This document shows, piece after piece, positions 42,559 through 52,224 of a stretch of DNA of 64,000 nt; the stretch's first letter is position 1; each line of letters begins with the position of its first letter. Origin of the DNA: Mortierella alpina (taxonomy: Eukaryota; Mortierellomycota; Mortierellomycetes; Mortierellales; Mortierellaceae); assembly GCA_029449245.1 (NCBI GenBank), contig JANATF010000026.1, positions 17,501-81,500 on the forward strand. Direction: 5' to 3'. The notes beneath the pieces were generated by a model. It was not told the DNA's origin. It saw only the letters and a list, made by a program, of their open reading frames with translations, and did no database searches. The translations under genes and the position numbers were made by a program.

Positions 42559-44442
42559 TCAGTGATTACACAGCTCTCGCGTCTCACGAACGATAGCGTG
42601 GACATCATTGTGTATACTTGTCTTATACGCAGCATGCGTCCACACTTGCAATCTCTGCTGCGCAACGTCTGTCCAATCAATCCCAGTGTCTCCCAAACAG
42701 AGAGGCCCATTTGAATCAAAGCCGTCAAGCTCCCAAACATGTTCTCCAAACGGTAAAATCAACACGACATGGTTTCCATCGATCACCGTGTCGCCGACAT
42801 CCTCCACAGCGAACTCAGCGGCCTTCTGGTTGCAAAGAAGATAGTGATGAAAAGCCTTCAGGATCATGTTCGTCTCAATTGATGCCTTCTGATTGAACGA
42901 AGAATAAGAGGTGTGAGGTGAGAACATGCTTACTTCGCACCTACACTTACAATAACCCTTCAAGTGCTTTACCTCATGCGGATGACTGTTGATGTCGTCA
43001 ATAATTTTCCTTGTCGTGGAGGAGGACCCAACGTTCGCTACAAAATTAAAAAGTGCCATCGTACAACACGGCCCATCTTCCGTCTACCATTCTCATCAGC
43101 CATATGATCCAGACACTGTCGACCAATGAACAAAACTGCTCAATGCATAGCGGCGTACCTGAAGAAAGCAAGTCGGTTTTTGAACGTTCCCTGGCGGCTG
43201 ATAAACCACGACGTTGCTGGTTGGATAACGGTCAATTTCAATGTCCCTGTCCAACACACGACGGCTTTGCTTTGCTGAGGGAGAATCGCCTTTGACCCGC
43301 TTGCGCATGATTTGTCTAGTCTTGTATGAGTTGTTGTAGCAAACAACGTACGCGACATGGTCTCGCCTTCTTGCACTTGATTCGTTTTCGCAGACAAGGA
43401 CTTTTTCAGTCAACCTAAACGGCTCCACCATCCAAAAGAACCAATTGTTCACATACACTGGAGGAGTGTTAAACAACGCAATCATTCCTCATTGCAAAGA
43501 GCCTTCGTCGATAGACTCTTACCTGGGTCATAGAAACCTTCTTTCCACTCGTTCGTGAGAGGTAGACCACGCAAAAGATCTGTCGTGTCAATTTCTGACC
43601 TGCACTAAATGGAAAGAAGGGTTGTCAGAATAAGTGAGGATCTTTCCGGTCATTTCTCTGGTTCAGATCCTTACCACAGATATAACTTTCTCAGCCTCGG
43701 ATCGGTCCACATCCAGTTGTTCAAAGAACCTCTCATGAACTCGATCGTGGACTAGAGTGGCAAGCTGCATTTGTATAGCCGTGTCCCCTTTATCGTCACT
43801 GTTTCTCTGCTCAAAGTAAACTTCCATTCCATCCTTTAGTATCCTGGTGCAGTCATCATATGTCCAGTGTTCCGTAATATCATCGATGGCGCGGTTGAAC
43901 CGACCGACTCTCATCAGCTCCAGAACGGTGCGCAGCTTTGTAATGCCTCCTGCGCTTGATGACGTTTGCCGACAGTGGTCTATGTTCTGCACCATCTCTG
44001 TCACAAGCAGTCGCTTCAACAGCGTCCGTTTAGTGTCCTCGTAAACCGACCTTGCATCCCCATCGATGTAGGCTGCACCAGGTGGACCCAAATTCTCCCG
44101 ACCGCATCGGTGAACCACGCCATTGACCGTGATGGCGTATTTGATCTTATCCTTGATCATTGCTGTGACTTGGCTCCTTACTGGTTGTTCATGCATGAGA
44201 AGCGACTCCTGTAACAAATCAGCAAGTCCAGGTACGCATTTGTATTTGCCCTCGAGGTATCGCCTCAGCAACCCGACCTTTGTTTCCTCGGGTGCTTTCT
44301 GGAATTTTAATAATCTCTCAAAAGTTGCTGTCGCATTGTGCTGGATGGCAACGGGGTTGTCGCTAATTGAACAGTCGCTAATGACGCGGCCCTTGCTTTG
44401 TTGGGACTGAGAGTCAATGTTGGTTCGCTTACGGCTTTCCAT
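42559..44442 (-). CDS. UCH-type (peptidase C12-like) deubiquitinase with long N-terminal extension
   Basis: Five exons join in frame: 43675-44442, 43523-43604, 43159-43457, 42973-43083, 42559-42888 (529 aa; introns 70, 65, 75 and 84 bp, all GT/AG). The C-terminal domain has the UCH catalytic set. Splicing creates LQTEDGPCCTMALFNF, with a glutamine six residues before the Cys, matching the oxyanion-hole Gln and nucleophile of UCH37. The histidine in GNHVVLILPFGEHVWELDGF lies 15 residues before the catalytic Asp, also as in UCH37. UCH enzymes cleave ubiquitin from small adducts or chains. The N-terminal ~350 residues (MESRKRTNIDSQSQ, IDDITEHWTYDDC, NNWFFWMVEPFRL) are unfamiliar. It sits among Crinkler and F-box genes, which suggests a link to ubiquitin signalling. 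A decayed last exon is at 3206-3538. Confidence 0.75.
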
Positions 44443-44698
44443 GATGGCGTTGATGTCACGGCCTCTCTGTGATGTGGTTCATTGGTGACCCAAGACATGA
44501 CCATGTGCGTAATTCACACGTCGCGAGTTGGGAGAAAAAAATCGCGTGGTTAACGTTGAATTTTCAAAAATCGTATGGTTAACGGCGTTACTTTGAACGT
44601 ATAGAAATAATCCGGGTTCGATTCCCGAGGAGAGAAGTATGCGTTAAGGTACTAAGTTATTTATTTCAACTACTCAAAGACAGCTCAATTTCACGGGA

Positions 44699-46286
44699 TT
44701 ATGTATCTAGCCCCTCGGCGTGTTGCATCCACTTGTTGATTTTATCAATCCTGTTGTTGAAATCCCGAAGGTGCCTGCGTGATACTTTTGCTATTTTCTC
44801 AAGATCGTTAAGCATGCTACGCGATGCCTGTTCTCGTGCCGGTCCAAAAAGCTCGATATAGTTTTGAAGCAAGTCCAGGGTCGCACGTCGTTTGTCGTTG
44901 TTGAGCTTGCGGATAGCATCTTGAGCTTGGTAAATCAATTGAAGGCGCTCTGATAACTCGCGCCTCTCTTGATCAGTAAAGCCGATCTTCTCCGTAGAAG
45001 ATGACGCGCTGTGCAACAAGAGGAGATCAGGGTGTGTGTGTTATATGTATCTTTAATCAGGTAGGCAAAGTCTGCCTGAGAAACGAGGGAAGGATTGGAA
45101 CTATATATACAAATACAGAAGTGGTGCCTGATCTTGTGTCTGTGCTCAAAAGATAGTAGAGAAAGACATCTTGATCGTCAGGGCAGTATTACCCCCGAGT
45201 GCTACCTCTTACTGTCATGCAGTACTATTAACTAGTAACGCTATACTGTTGCACGCTGTATTGCTCAGGGGGGCTGCCACTGTCTCCATCCATGAAGGCA
45301 GTGATGCGCCTGAGTTTTCGAGCCGCAGCATGCTTGGAGGATTCGGAGGTGACTTGCTCGCTGTAATCACTGGCTTCGTCAGCGGTGGTGGAGTCCACTG
45401 AGTGATCGCGGTGCTCCGTCTGAGGAGGGAAGCAGACCCTCTTGGTAGAAGACGCTGGACGAGATGAGCATGGAATGATGTCTTGTTCTGGTGTGTCGCC
45501 AGTGTTTTCTTCCATGAAGGAAAAGGTACGTTTGAGTTTGAGTGTTCGAACCATAGCGGCATCGGAGGGATCGGGGGTGACTTGCTCATTCTGATGACTA
45601 GCCTCACCAGCGGCGGTCGAGCTCACTGAATGGTCGTGCTTGCTTGTCTCGTTGGAAATGATGGCGGCAACACATGGAGCTGGGTCTTGCGCACAGAAAT
45701 TGACATCATGCGGTGGTTTGTCCTCAGGCGGGGCCGTTCCTGATTTCGGAACCGTGGATAAATCTGGGGAAGGTTGTTGCTTGACCTGATCAGGTATGGA
45801 GGACTGGGCCAGGAGAACCAAGTTTCGTTGGCATGTGTTGATGTCCTTGGCGGTGGATAGTGCAGGCAAATCGGGAGTGGTGGCTTGATTTCGAACATGG
45901 TCTTGGTCTTGGTCTTGGTCTTGGTCTTGCTGGCATTCTGGAGCGCCACTGTTCTCGATGACGATGTGAATGTAGCCCTCAGATGGAGGTTTCGGAAATA
46001 TAGCAGAAAGACGATCCGTTGACATTAGGAGCTTCTTATCCATGGCATTGACATCAGAAAGTAGGACCACTTTGTCGTGATGAGACGCTTCATCGATCCG
46101 GACCCTCCAAAGCCTAAGGCTGATTGCCTCGATGTTCTTGAAGAGCTGAAACTGCTTAGTCTTGATGCTGGTCTTGAGGTCATCAACAGTAAACCCGTTA
46201 GAGATCTTGATGCAAAAGGGGCTTGACGACCGCTGGCCATCGATGATGCAGAATACAGTGATCAGTTGTGACGAGCGCCTGGTCAT
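44699..46286 (-). CDS. Crinkler-like protein interrupted by a MITE
   Basis: From the ATG at 46286 (MTRRSSQLITVFCIIDG): a Crinkler-type header with PFCIKISNGFTVDDLKTSI, LRLWRVRID, LSAIFPKPP and IHIVIENS, then a (DQ)5 run and two tandem copies of a low-complexity module (DHSVSSTAAGEAS...TFSFMEEN and DHSVDSTTADEAS...ITAFMDGD). At 45253 a 242-bp MITE enters and, unspliced, gives a stop at 45228 (352 aa). Beyond the element the frame continues as ASSSTEKIGFTDQERRELSE through a helical tail to 44699. Deleting the element plus one target copy restores a single frame (PEQYSASSSTEK). Splicing from GTATAG at 45246 to TTGCACAG ending at 45009 would also keep the frame, giving about 449 aa. Which form is made is unknown. 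Confidence 0.68.
45012..45253 (-). mobile_element. MITE (242 bp, TGCAACA termini, 5-bp target duplication)
   Basis: Ends are TGCAACA and TGTTGCA, with the duplication CGCTG on both sides (45007-45011 and 45254-45258). It is colinear with the element at 59658-59900 over its whole length when reversed. It encodes nothing. It lies within a Crinkler gene. Confidence 0.85.
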
Positions 46287-46515
46287 CTTGGGAGGAGAGT
46301 TTAGAGATTTGAGCATTTGGAGTTGGAAGGGAAAGAAATACACTATGGGAAAGAAATATGAGAAAGAAATATGCTGTGACGCGACTGTAGAAAAGGGCGA
46401 TCTTTATAGAGCTTTTATTTGAATAGTCAGTTTCATTCAAATGATTCACGGTTGATTGAATCAATGAACTTTATATTAGCGCTCGGGCAACATGTTTGTA
46501 TGACTTCAACTACTA

Positions 46516-46792
46516 TTACAAAAATGGTTTAACCCAGTCAGGGACATCAGCGCTCACGTAGCCATTCCTTGAAGCTTCGGAGATAAAGCCTTCAAGTCCT
46601 CTTTTTGAGGTGAGTTTTTCCCTCCGGTGTTGTGCATTGATTGGGATCCACCAAAGCTGTAAAACCCCAGGGCCAATATTCTCGAACTCTTCCTCCGCTG
46701 CATGCCAAATGAGTTCCTTCAAACGGGCCACAGTGTCGCAAGATGCCGCTTCCACAGTGAAGGGTTCCGAATTTGGCTTCCCTCAACAAGAC
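46516..46792 (-). CDS. Solo Crinkler-like N-terminal domain, 5'-truncated
   Basis: The frame reads NSEPFTVEAASCDTVARLKELI, then GVLQLWWIPINA and a conserved-looking end VSADVPDWVKPFL. This aligns with the gene at 46905-47267 (DTIAGLKDLI, MRLCLVSID) and with the LxLWxVxI core of Crinkler headers. A stop lies just upstream of the aligned region (TGA before GKPNSEP), so there is either a missing first exon or loss of the start; a GTTGAG acceptor-like site adjoins the frame. No C-terminal effector domain follows before 46516. Confidence 0.5.
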
Positions 46793-46904
46793 ACATGAAT
46801 CTCATCGGCTTACAATTAGATGTATAATTGAATGTGATATTGAGAAGCGTTTGCCGCTTTATCCAGACTATGGACATCGACTGAAGCATACAGTATATGA
46901 ATTA

Positions 46905-47267
46905 TCAAAACAGTGGAGGTATCCAAGCAACAATACGGATCCGGTCTGTGTTCACTCTACGGTCCGCTCCCATCCAAGCCGGAAACACTTGGCCAACGAG
47001 CGTCGTGTCACGAAGAAGGATTGCCCAATTGTTTGCGAGAAGCATCTCCAACGAGATGAGCTGGCCGGCAGTGTCGATGGACACCAGACAAAGTCTCATC
47101 ATATCAGTAGGTGTATTCCAGTCCAGGCTTTGCTCTACATGTAGCAGAATGAGATCCTTCAAGCCAGCAATAGTGTCCATGGTTGACGTTTCAACAATAA
47201 ATCCATCTGAGGAGCAGTCTCCATCAAATGCGCACCGAATTTTCAGGGTACTGTTGGTTTGATTCAT
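46905..47267 (-). CDS. Solo Crinkler-like N-terminal domain protein (120 aa)
   Basis: A complete frame from MNQTNSTLKIRCAFDGD. CAFDGDCSSDGFIVET matches the strand-forming start of Crinkler headers, TIAGLKDLILLH the helix, and MMRLCLVSID the LxLWxVxI strand. The frame ends IVAWIPPLF without a nuclease or kinase domain. It and the adjacent truncated copy may be header-only adaptors or remnants of larger Crinklers. Fold assignment is by eye. Confidence 0.5.
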   Translation of the reverse strand: MNQTNSTLKIRCAFDGDCSSDGFIVETSTMDTIAGLKDLILLHVEQSLDWNTPTDMMRLCLVSIDTAGQLISLEMLLANNWAILLRDTTLVGQVFPAWMGADRRVNTDRIRIVAWIPPLF

Positions 47268-47440
47268 GATAAAATAGCCTCAAGAGTTGTTAGTGTTCTG
47301 TAGAAGTTCATGTAGCATATTCTAGAGAACTGATTTATACTTCCACACGGCATTATATGATGCTAAATTTCTCCTCATCTAATTTGCACCCGCCATGTGT
47401 GAAGACCAGCGCTGGACTGGTGTTCTCCCTCTTCCTTCTA

Positions 47441-48010
47441 TGCATGCATGAATGTCCTTTGCTATCTTTTCGTGCGCCTAATCCCCTTTTGCCACTTCTT
47501 TTGTGCGTCTCCCTCTCCTTCGCCCTCTGTCCGCATGCATGAATGTCCTTTGCAGTCTTTTAGTGCGCCCAATCTCCCTTTGCCACTTCTTTTTTTCTCT
47601 TCTCCCTCTGACCGCATGCATGAATGTCCTTTGCAGTCTTTTTGTGCGCCCAATCTCCTTTTGCCACTTCTTTTGTCTCTTCTCCTCTGACTGCATGCAT
47701 GAATGTCCTTTGCAGTCTTTTAGTGCGCCCAATCTCCTTTTGCCACCTCTTTTGTGCGTCCTCTCCCTCGCCTTCTCCCTCTGACCACATGCATGAATGT
47801 CCTGTCCAGTCTTTTACTACGCCCAATCTCCTTTTGCCACTTCTTTTGTCTCTTCTCCCTCGCCCCTCGCCCTCTGACCGCATGCATGAATGCCTTTTGC
47901 AGTCTTTTTGTGCGCCCAATTCCCCTTTGCCACTTCTTTTGTGAGTCCTCTCCCTCCTCTGACCACATGCATGAATGTCCTTTGCAGTCTTTTTATGAGC
48001 TCAAATCCCC
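47441..48010. repeat. ~80-97-bp minisatellite, seven units
   Basis: GCATGCATGAATGTCCTTTG recurs at about 47441, 47533, 47613, 47694, 47790, 47881 and 47968. Units also carry GCGCCCAATCTCCTTTTGCC. Overlapping open frames on both strands reflect the repeat. It ends about 90 bp before the gene at 48097. Confidence 0.92.
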
Positions 48011-48096
48011 TTTGCCACCGTTTTGTTTTCGTCACCTGACTTGTGTATATAATATAAGCACTGTGCTCCGCATTTGCCTTACATACAAACGGCGAT

Positions 48097-49066
48097 ATGA
48101 ATACTCCTCTACCTTTTATTTCTACAAAGCGTGCTACCTATGATGGACCCACAAGAAAGCGTCTTTCAGAAGCCGACTCTGACCATGGTGGGACTTCTTC
48201 CCAAGAGGCTGACGGGTAAGGTTCCCTGTGTCTTTGCGTCATGGCTTGCCTATGTCTAAAATGAAGAGTGCATTTAATCAATTCTTTCCGCATCTTTGCA
48301 TGTTAGTACCTACGAAGGGGTGTCTGTTGGTATCAATGCAAGGCGCAAGAAACGACGTCTTACAAAGCGCAAGTTTTCACTACCGCTCAATGCAAGCACA
48401 CCAGACGACGATCCAACAGCAGTCGATGCTATGTCCGTTACTAGGGAAATCTCACCCATATTTGAACCGTCTCGGGCCAACGTACCGCAACATCTGCTTT
48501 CGATTGAGAACAATCGTACTTTAGACGGATATCCGCAGCGCTCGGATATGGAAGTGATATCCCTAGACGAGTCAGACGACACTACCCTAAACGACCCCGC
48601 TCACTTCCCTGTTACGATTGCCAATACGAGTACATTAGCACAACATCCTTTGTGCGACGATTTAATTGCAAAGCTTGACGTTTATCAACAATGGCTGGAG
48701 AATGCCGTCCTCCTCAATGGCGAGTCCTGGATCAGTCGTTATCGTGAGCATAGTCGAAAAACGTTTCGCAGGTCGATTGCCAACAAGGTTCTACAAACAG
48801 GTGATCTTTTCGGAGACGAATCCGAAGCAAGGATGTTCGAGATCTTCAAGACACGATGGATTAATGCTGAGGACCGCAGAAAAGGAGCTCAGGCAGCTCA
48901 AGACGTGGCTACACAGCGCAAGCGTGACCTCAATGAGGCAAGAAAGCAGCTCTTGGCAGCCCACAGCGCGGTTAAAAAAGCCGCTGCCGCAGTTGATGAG
49001 GCCAACACGTTGTCTGCGGCAGCTGAGGAAAGCTTTAAAGAATCAAAGCGTAACCTGTTTCCATAA
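48097..49066 (+). CDS. Hypothetical basic/coiled-coil protein, probable nuclear
   Basis: Two exons, 48097-48215 and 48307-49066, join in frame (292 aa). The intron is 91 bp, GTAAG to TTAG. Exon 1 (MNTPLPFISTKRATYDG) has a basic TRKRLSE patch, and the start of exon 2 has the strongly basic RRKKRRLTKRK, a likely nuclear signal. The middle holds an acidic DLDESDDTTLND-like region and an aromatic segment (YQQWLENAVLLNGESWISRY, ARMFEIFKTRWINAEDRR). The last 70 residues are an alanine-rich coiled coil. I do not recognise the family. It sits head-to-tail with the zinc-finger gene 108 bp downstream. Confidence 0.65.
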
Positions 49067-49174
49067 CCATAAAGTTCTTTTTGCACGTAAAAGATATTTC
49101 CGTGACGTAATTTTTTTTTTGCTGGTGTGGTTACTTTGGCTTTCTCATGAAACTTGACGCAGTAATCCAACTCA

Positions 49175-49723
49175 ATGCGAAAAAACTGTTGCAACTTCCG
49201 CTACTGCAAGAAAGGCCTACTCGACAAAGACGATTCTTCTCTCTCTAAAGCGGAGCGAAGACATCTCCAACGGTTCCATGAGCAAGCCGAGTATACTCTC
49301 GTTCTTCAAGGCGTTGTCATATGCTTCCGCAGGGATGAGGATAACGACATGGCATACGTGTGTGTCTGTGGTTCGCATCTGGCATGCACCGATACTCTCA
49401 GCGTCCATGTCCTAGGTTCGACATCAACAAATCGCTCCGGATGTTTCAAGATTACCGAGGAGTTACAACAAGTGAGGTTGCTCAGGAAGCCTTTGCATGA
49501 CAAGACGAGCCCAAGGCCTTTCAATGCTTGGCTTGTTGATGAGACACTGCTTCCTGCGGATGAAGAGAGTGATCACCAACGATTCCTCGATGAGAACGAG
49601 CAAGAGTTGCAAGAGGCGATGGAAAGACTTCGCAAGGCCAAGATGGACATAGAAAGACTTCGGTTGGAAAGAAACCGTCGCAGTGCGTACAACTGGCCAT
49701 ATACCCGCAAAACCGAGCCATAG
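49175..49723 (+). CDS. Zinc-finger protein with C-terminal coiled coil
   Basis: A complete 182-aa frame starting MRKNCCNFRYCKKGLL. Cluster 1 is C-x4-C...H-x4-H (RRHLQRFH). Cluster 2 is YVCVCGSHLACTDTLSVHV. The C-terminal 50 residues are a charged coiled coil (ERLRKAKMDIERLRLERNRR). It is a paralogue of the frameshifted gene at 11255-11927, and a short shared stretch (CTACTGCAAGAAAG) also survives at about 28851-28864, next to another Crinkler. The 3' end converges on the Crinkler at 49791, 67 bp away. Function unknown. Confidence 0.7.
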   Translation: MRKNCCNFRYCKKGLLDKDDSSLSKAERRHLQRFHEQAEYTLVLQGVVICFRRDEDNDMAYVCVCGSHLACTDTLSVHVLGSTSTNRSGCFKITEELQQVRLLRKPLHDKTSPRPFNAWLVDETLLPADEESDHQRFLDENEQELQEAMERLRKAKMDIERLRLERNRRSAYNWPYTRKTEP

Positions 49724-49790
49724 TATCCCTTGTTGTATTACACTCCTTAGAAAACTCCGAGCCATAGCACTTCTCTTATGGTGCTTATTT

Positions 49791-51453
49791 TTATTTACAG
49801 ATTATCCTCTTGTTGCTGGGTGACGACGACAGTTTCCTGGCATAACTATTGCGTGTCGGTATCTCATCCCGCATCCTTGTCCAAAGCCACACCAACTTGC
49901 CGAACACCGTTTTGGCATCTTCTCTCCACTCCTTCTTGAAGTTCAGTTGCTCGGGCAGCTCGGCCACTTTGTATGATACCGATTCATCCTCATCCATAGT
50001 GCATTCGACAAAGAGCCACTGAGAGGCATCCGTAACAACCCCATAAGACGTTAGCTTCCTTGGTGGCTCCTCACCTCCATCCACTTCATATGTCTCTCGT
50101 TTACGCTTCTTGGCTGTCAAGGCCGATTCCAGCTGCACAATATTTTGGGCCAATCCCTGATTGAAGTCCTCTTTCTTCACCTCTGTTACCCCAAGGGTGA
50201 AAGTCGGATCCTTCACAGCATGCACGGAGTAATCAACTGGTCCATGGCCTCGTCGCCCACTGAGCTCTCGCTGCGCCTCAAGATAGAGATCTTCATGAAA
50301 GAGCCTCGTTACTGAAACCAGAAAGGACGACACAACGATCGACCTGGTAGCCTCATTCGCTCCACCCAATCTCAAGATATGTGTTCTTGCATCGACCTCC
50401 TCCAAGAGTAGGTTCATCATCTCCTTCCTCAGCTTCGTGTCCATTGGCTCGGCTTGGACTTCCGGAAAAGGCGGCAAGTCGGCGATCTTAGGTTCCGTAT
50501 TAGACGTGATACCATACTCTGCACACACATCCTTGAACGTCCATTTAGAGTAGTTCTTGGATGGAGTCGCCAGTGATATGCTCCACTTAATCTTGGTTCC
50601 AGTTTTCAGTGTGGTCCTGCATGTCGTTTTGGCGATTCGAAGAAGCTTTCGCAGACAGTCGTCGTCAATAATAGCCTCCGCCTTTGCATGTCCGTTGTTG
50701 CAGAGATACATCTCCAGGTATTCATCCTTAGCGTAGTGGGAGTCATACTTGTAGAGGTGCCTCTTGAGATCATCCAGAGTAGCTGTTTCGATCTCGGTCG
50801 ACCAACTAAAAGCAAATTTTCTCTCAGGCCAGATGGACATGTCAACACCTATTCGTTATTGATTTGAAAAAAGAGAGAAAAACTTAGCATGTGAATGTAA
50901 GCGTATTCACTTGACAGAGGCGCGACACCCCGTTATGCAATAAACTTACAAATGGACGAATCAAGGATCTCGGACAACTGTTTGCGCAAAGCGGCAATCT
51001 CTGGGTCTAAGCCTACAGCGCATAAAAGAAACGAAGAAAAGTAGAAGAGTTAAGGGAATAGCACATACTTTCCCAGCTAATTCAAGAGCTGCGGCAACCG
51101 AGCATATCGTCACCTGATGGAGGGGGTGATGGGCGTTGGACAAGGATGTGAATTGTTTTCTTGGGCGGCTTCTCTTCAAAGACATCAGACACGTCATCCG
51201 TGGGCGGAAGTTTCTTCTTGTCAGAGAGGGCATCAAGTGTGATGGACGTCTCCTCCTCGTCGTCCGGTATTGAAAGGGAGACCTTCCAGAGTGTGAGACT
51301 GTTGGCATCAATGTCGTTGAAGTCATGAGCTTTCTTAGCCCTAATGATTTCTTTGAGGTCGTCGACGCTATCATCAGGCTGGATCTTGACAGAAAAGGCC
51401 CTGGACAAAGTCTCTCCGTCAACGAGACAGAACAGCGTCATTTTGTTCGTCAT
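49791..51453 (-). CDS. Crinkler (CRN) protein, diverged nuclease-type
   Basis: Exons 51114-51453, 50950-51012 and 49791-50848 join in frame (486 aa). Intron phases match the copy at 32362-33960 exactly, and both introns are 101 bp. I chose the ATG at 51453 because MTNKMTLFCLVDGE aligns with its relatives; a longer upstream frame is open but not conserved. The header ends in IHILVQRPSPPPSG and is nearly identical to the other copies, whereas exon 3 is clearly more diverged (VDMSIWPERKFAFSW, KRHLYKYDSHYAKDEYLEMY). Nuclease-like motifs remain: GPVDYSV, GVTEVKKEDF, QNIVQLESAL. A KKRKRE patch is conserved. The contrast between header and C-terminus fits the recombinational shuffling known for Crinklers. 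Confidence 0.9.
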
Positions 51454-51607
51454 GTTATGTTGGTTGCGCGTGTCTTCTTGGCTTGCTGATGTTGCCGTCG
51501 AGGGGTGTGACTGAGGATGGGTATAAAAGCAGTGACTTGCAGGGATGGCAGTGTAAAAAAAATGGCGTGTGAGAGAAAACGTTTTCATTTGGCAATTCCC
51601 GAAAGTC

Positions 51608-51615
51608 TGACGTCA
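51608..51615. promoter_or_regulatory. CRE palindrome TGACGTCA in a Crinkler promoter
   Basis: Part of TGACGTCACCGTATTC, 155 bp upstream of the Crinkler ATG at 51453 and about 0.6 kb from the bZIP gene. The spacing to the ATG (124, 174 and 155 bp in the three Crinklers) is similar. Confidence 0.7.
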
Positions 51616-52224
51616 CCGTATTCAGTCGAGAACATTAACCTTTCCCTGCTGACCTGCTGGGTCTCCAGAAGTCTGCCTTCCAATTACTGCATTCACTTAC
51701 ATGGTCGGATGCGTGTTTGCCAGCGTCTTTCAACTGCTCCTTGTTATCGACTCTTTCTATCCTCTCTCTCTCCTTTCATTCACTATTTTGTCTCTTACCA
51801 CTCACTGTCGACGCCGCTCATGATCAAAAACAGCGTCTCGATCACCAGCACTTTACACATCTTTTTTCGCCGCCAGCTCGTTCATCACAGCTTCTACCAC
51901 TGAGCCATGTCCTTGGAAGCCAGCGATATTCGTCTAAGTGAGTATATCTTTTCCTTTCTGTTGTAGCGGCCATTCTGCACAGATGTCATACTTTTCCTCT
52001 TGGTCGTCCTTTTAATTGTCGTGATGCACGGTCTCTACCGCACACTCTCCCACTCGTATTTATAGCAGTTTTGTTTCTGCCTCATGTTTTTCTCTCCTGT
52101 GCAGCTCTTCGAAGTCAAGGTGTACGTGGATCAGCGGAACACTAGAATGAGTTTGCACATACTCATCTAGGGTCTCACTTCTGTATAGTTCTAAAAATGG
52201 CGTATACTCGCACCCAAACTCAAC

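Noticed and set aside
44590-44640. GGGTTCGATTCCC, resembling a tRNA T-arm or B box
   Set aside because: No matching acceptor 5' strand, D-arm or anticodon arm within 80 bp upstream; only a B-box-like match remains.
45009-45246. Annotating the MITE in the Crinkler-like gene as a confirmed intron
   Set aside because: The donor GTATAG is weak and there is no transcript evidence; kept as a hypothesis.
47478-47968. Lysine-rich and proline/cysteine-rich ORFs on both strands
   Set aside because: Products of the minisatellite; all share the repeat period and have no start or context of a gene.
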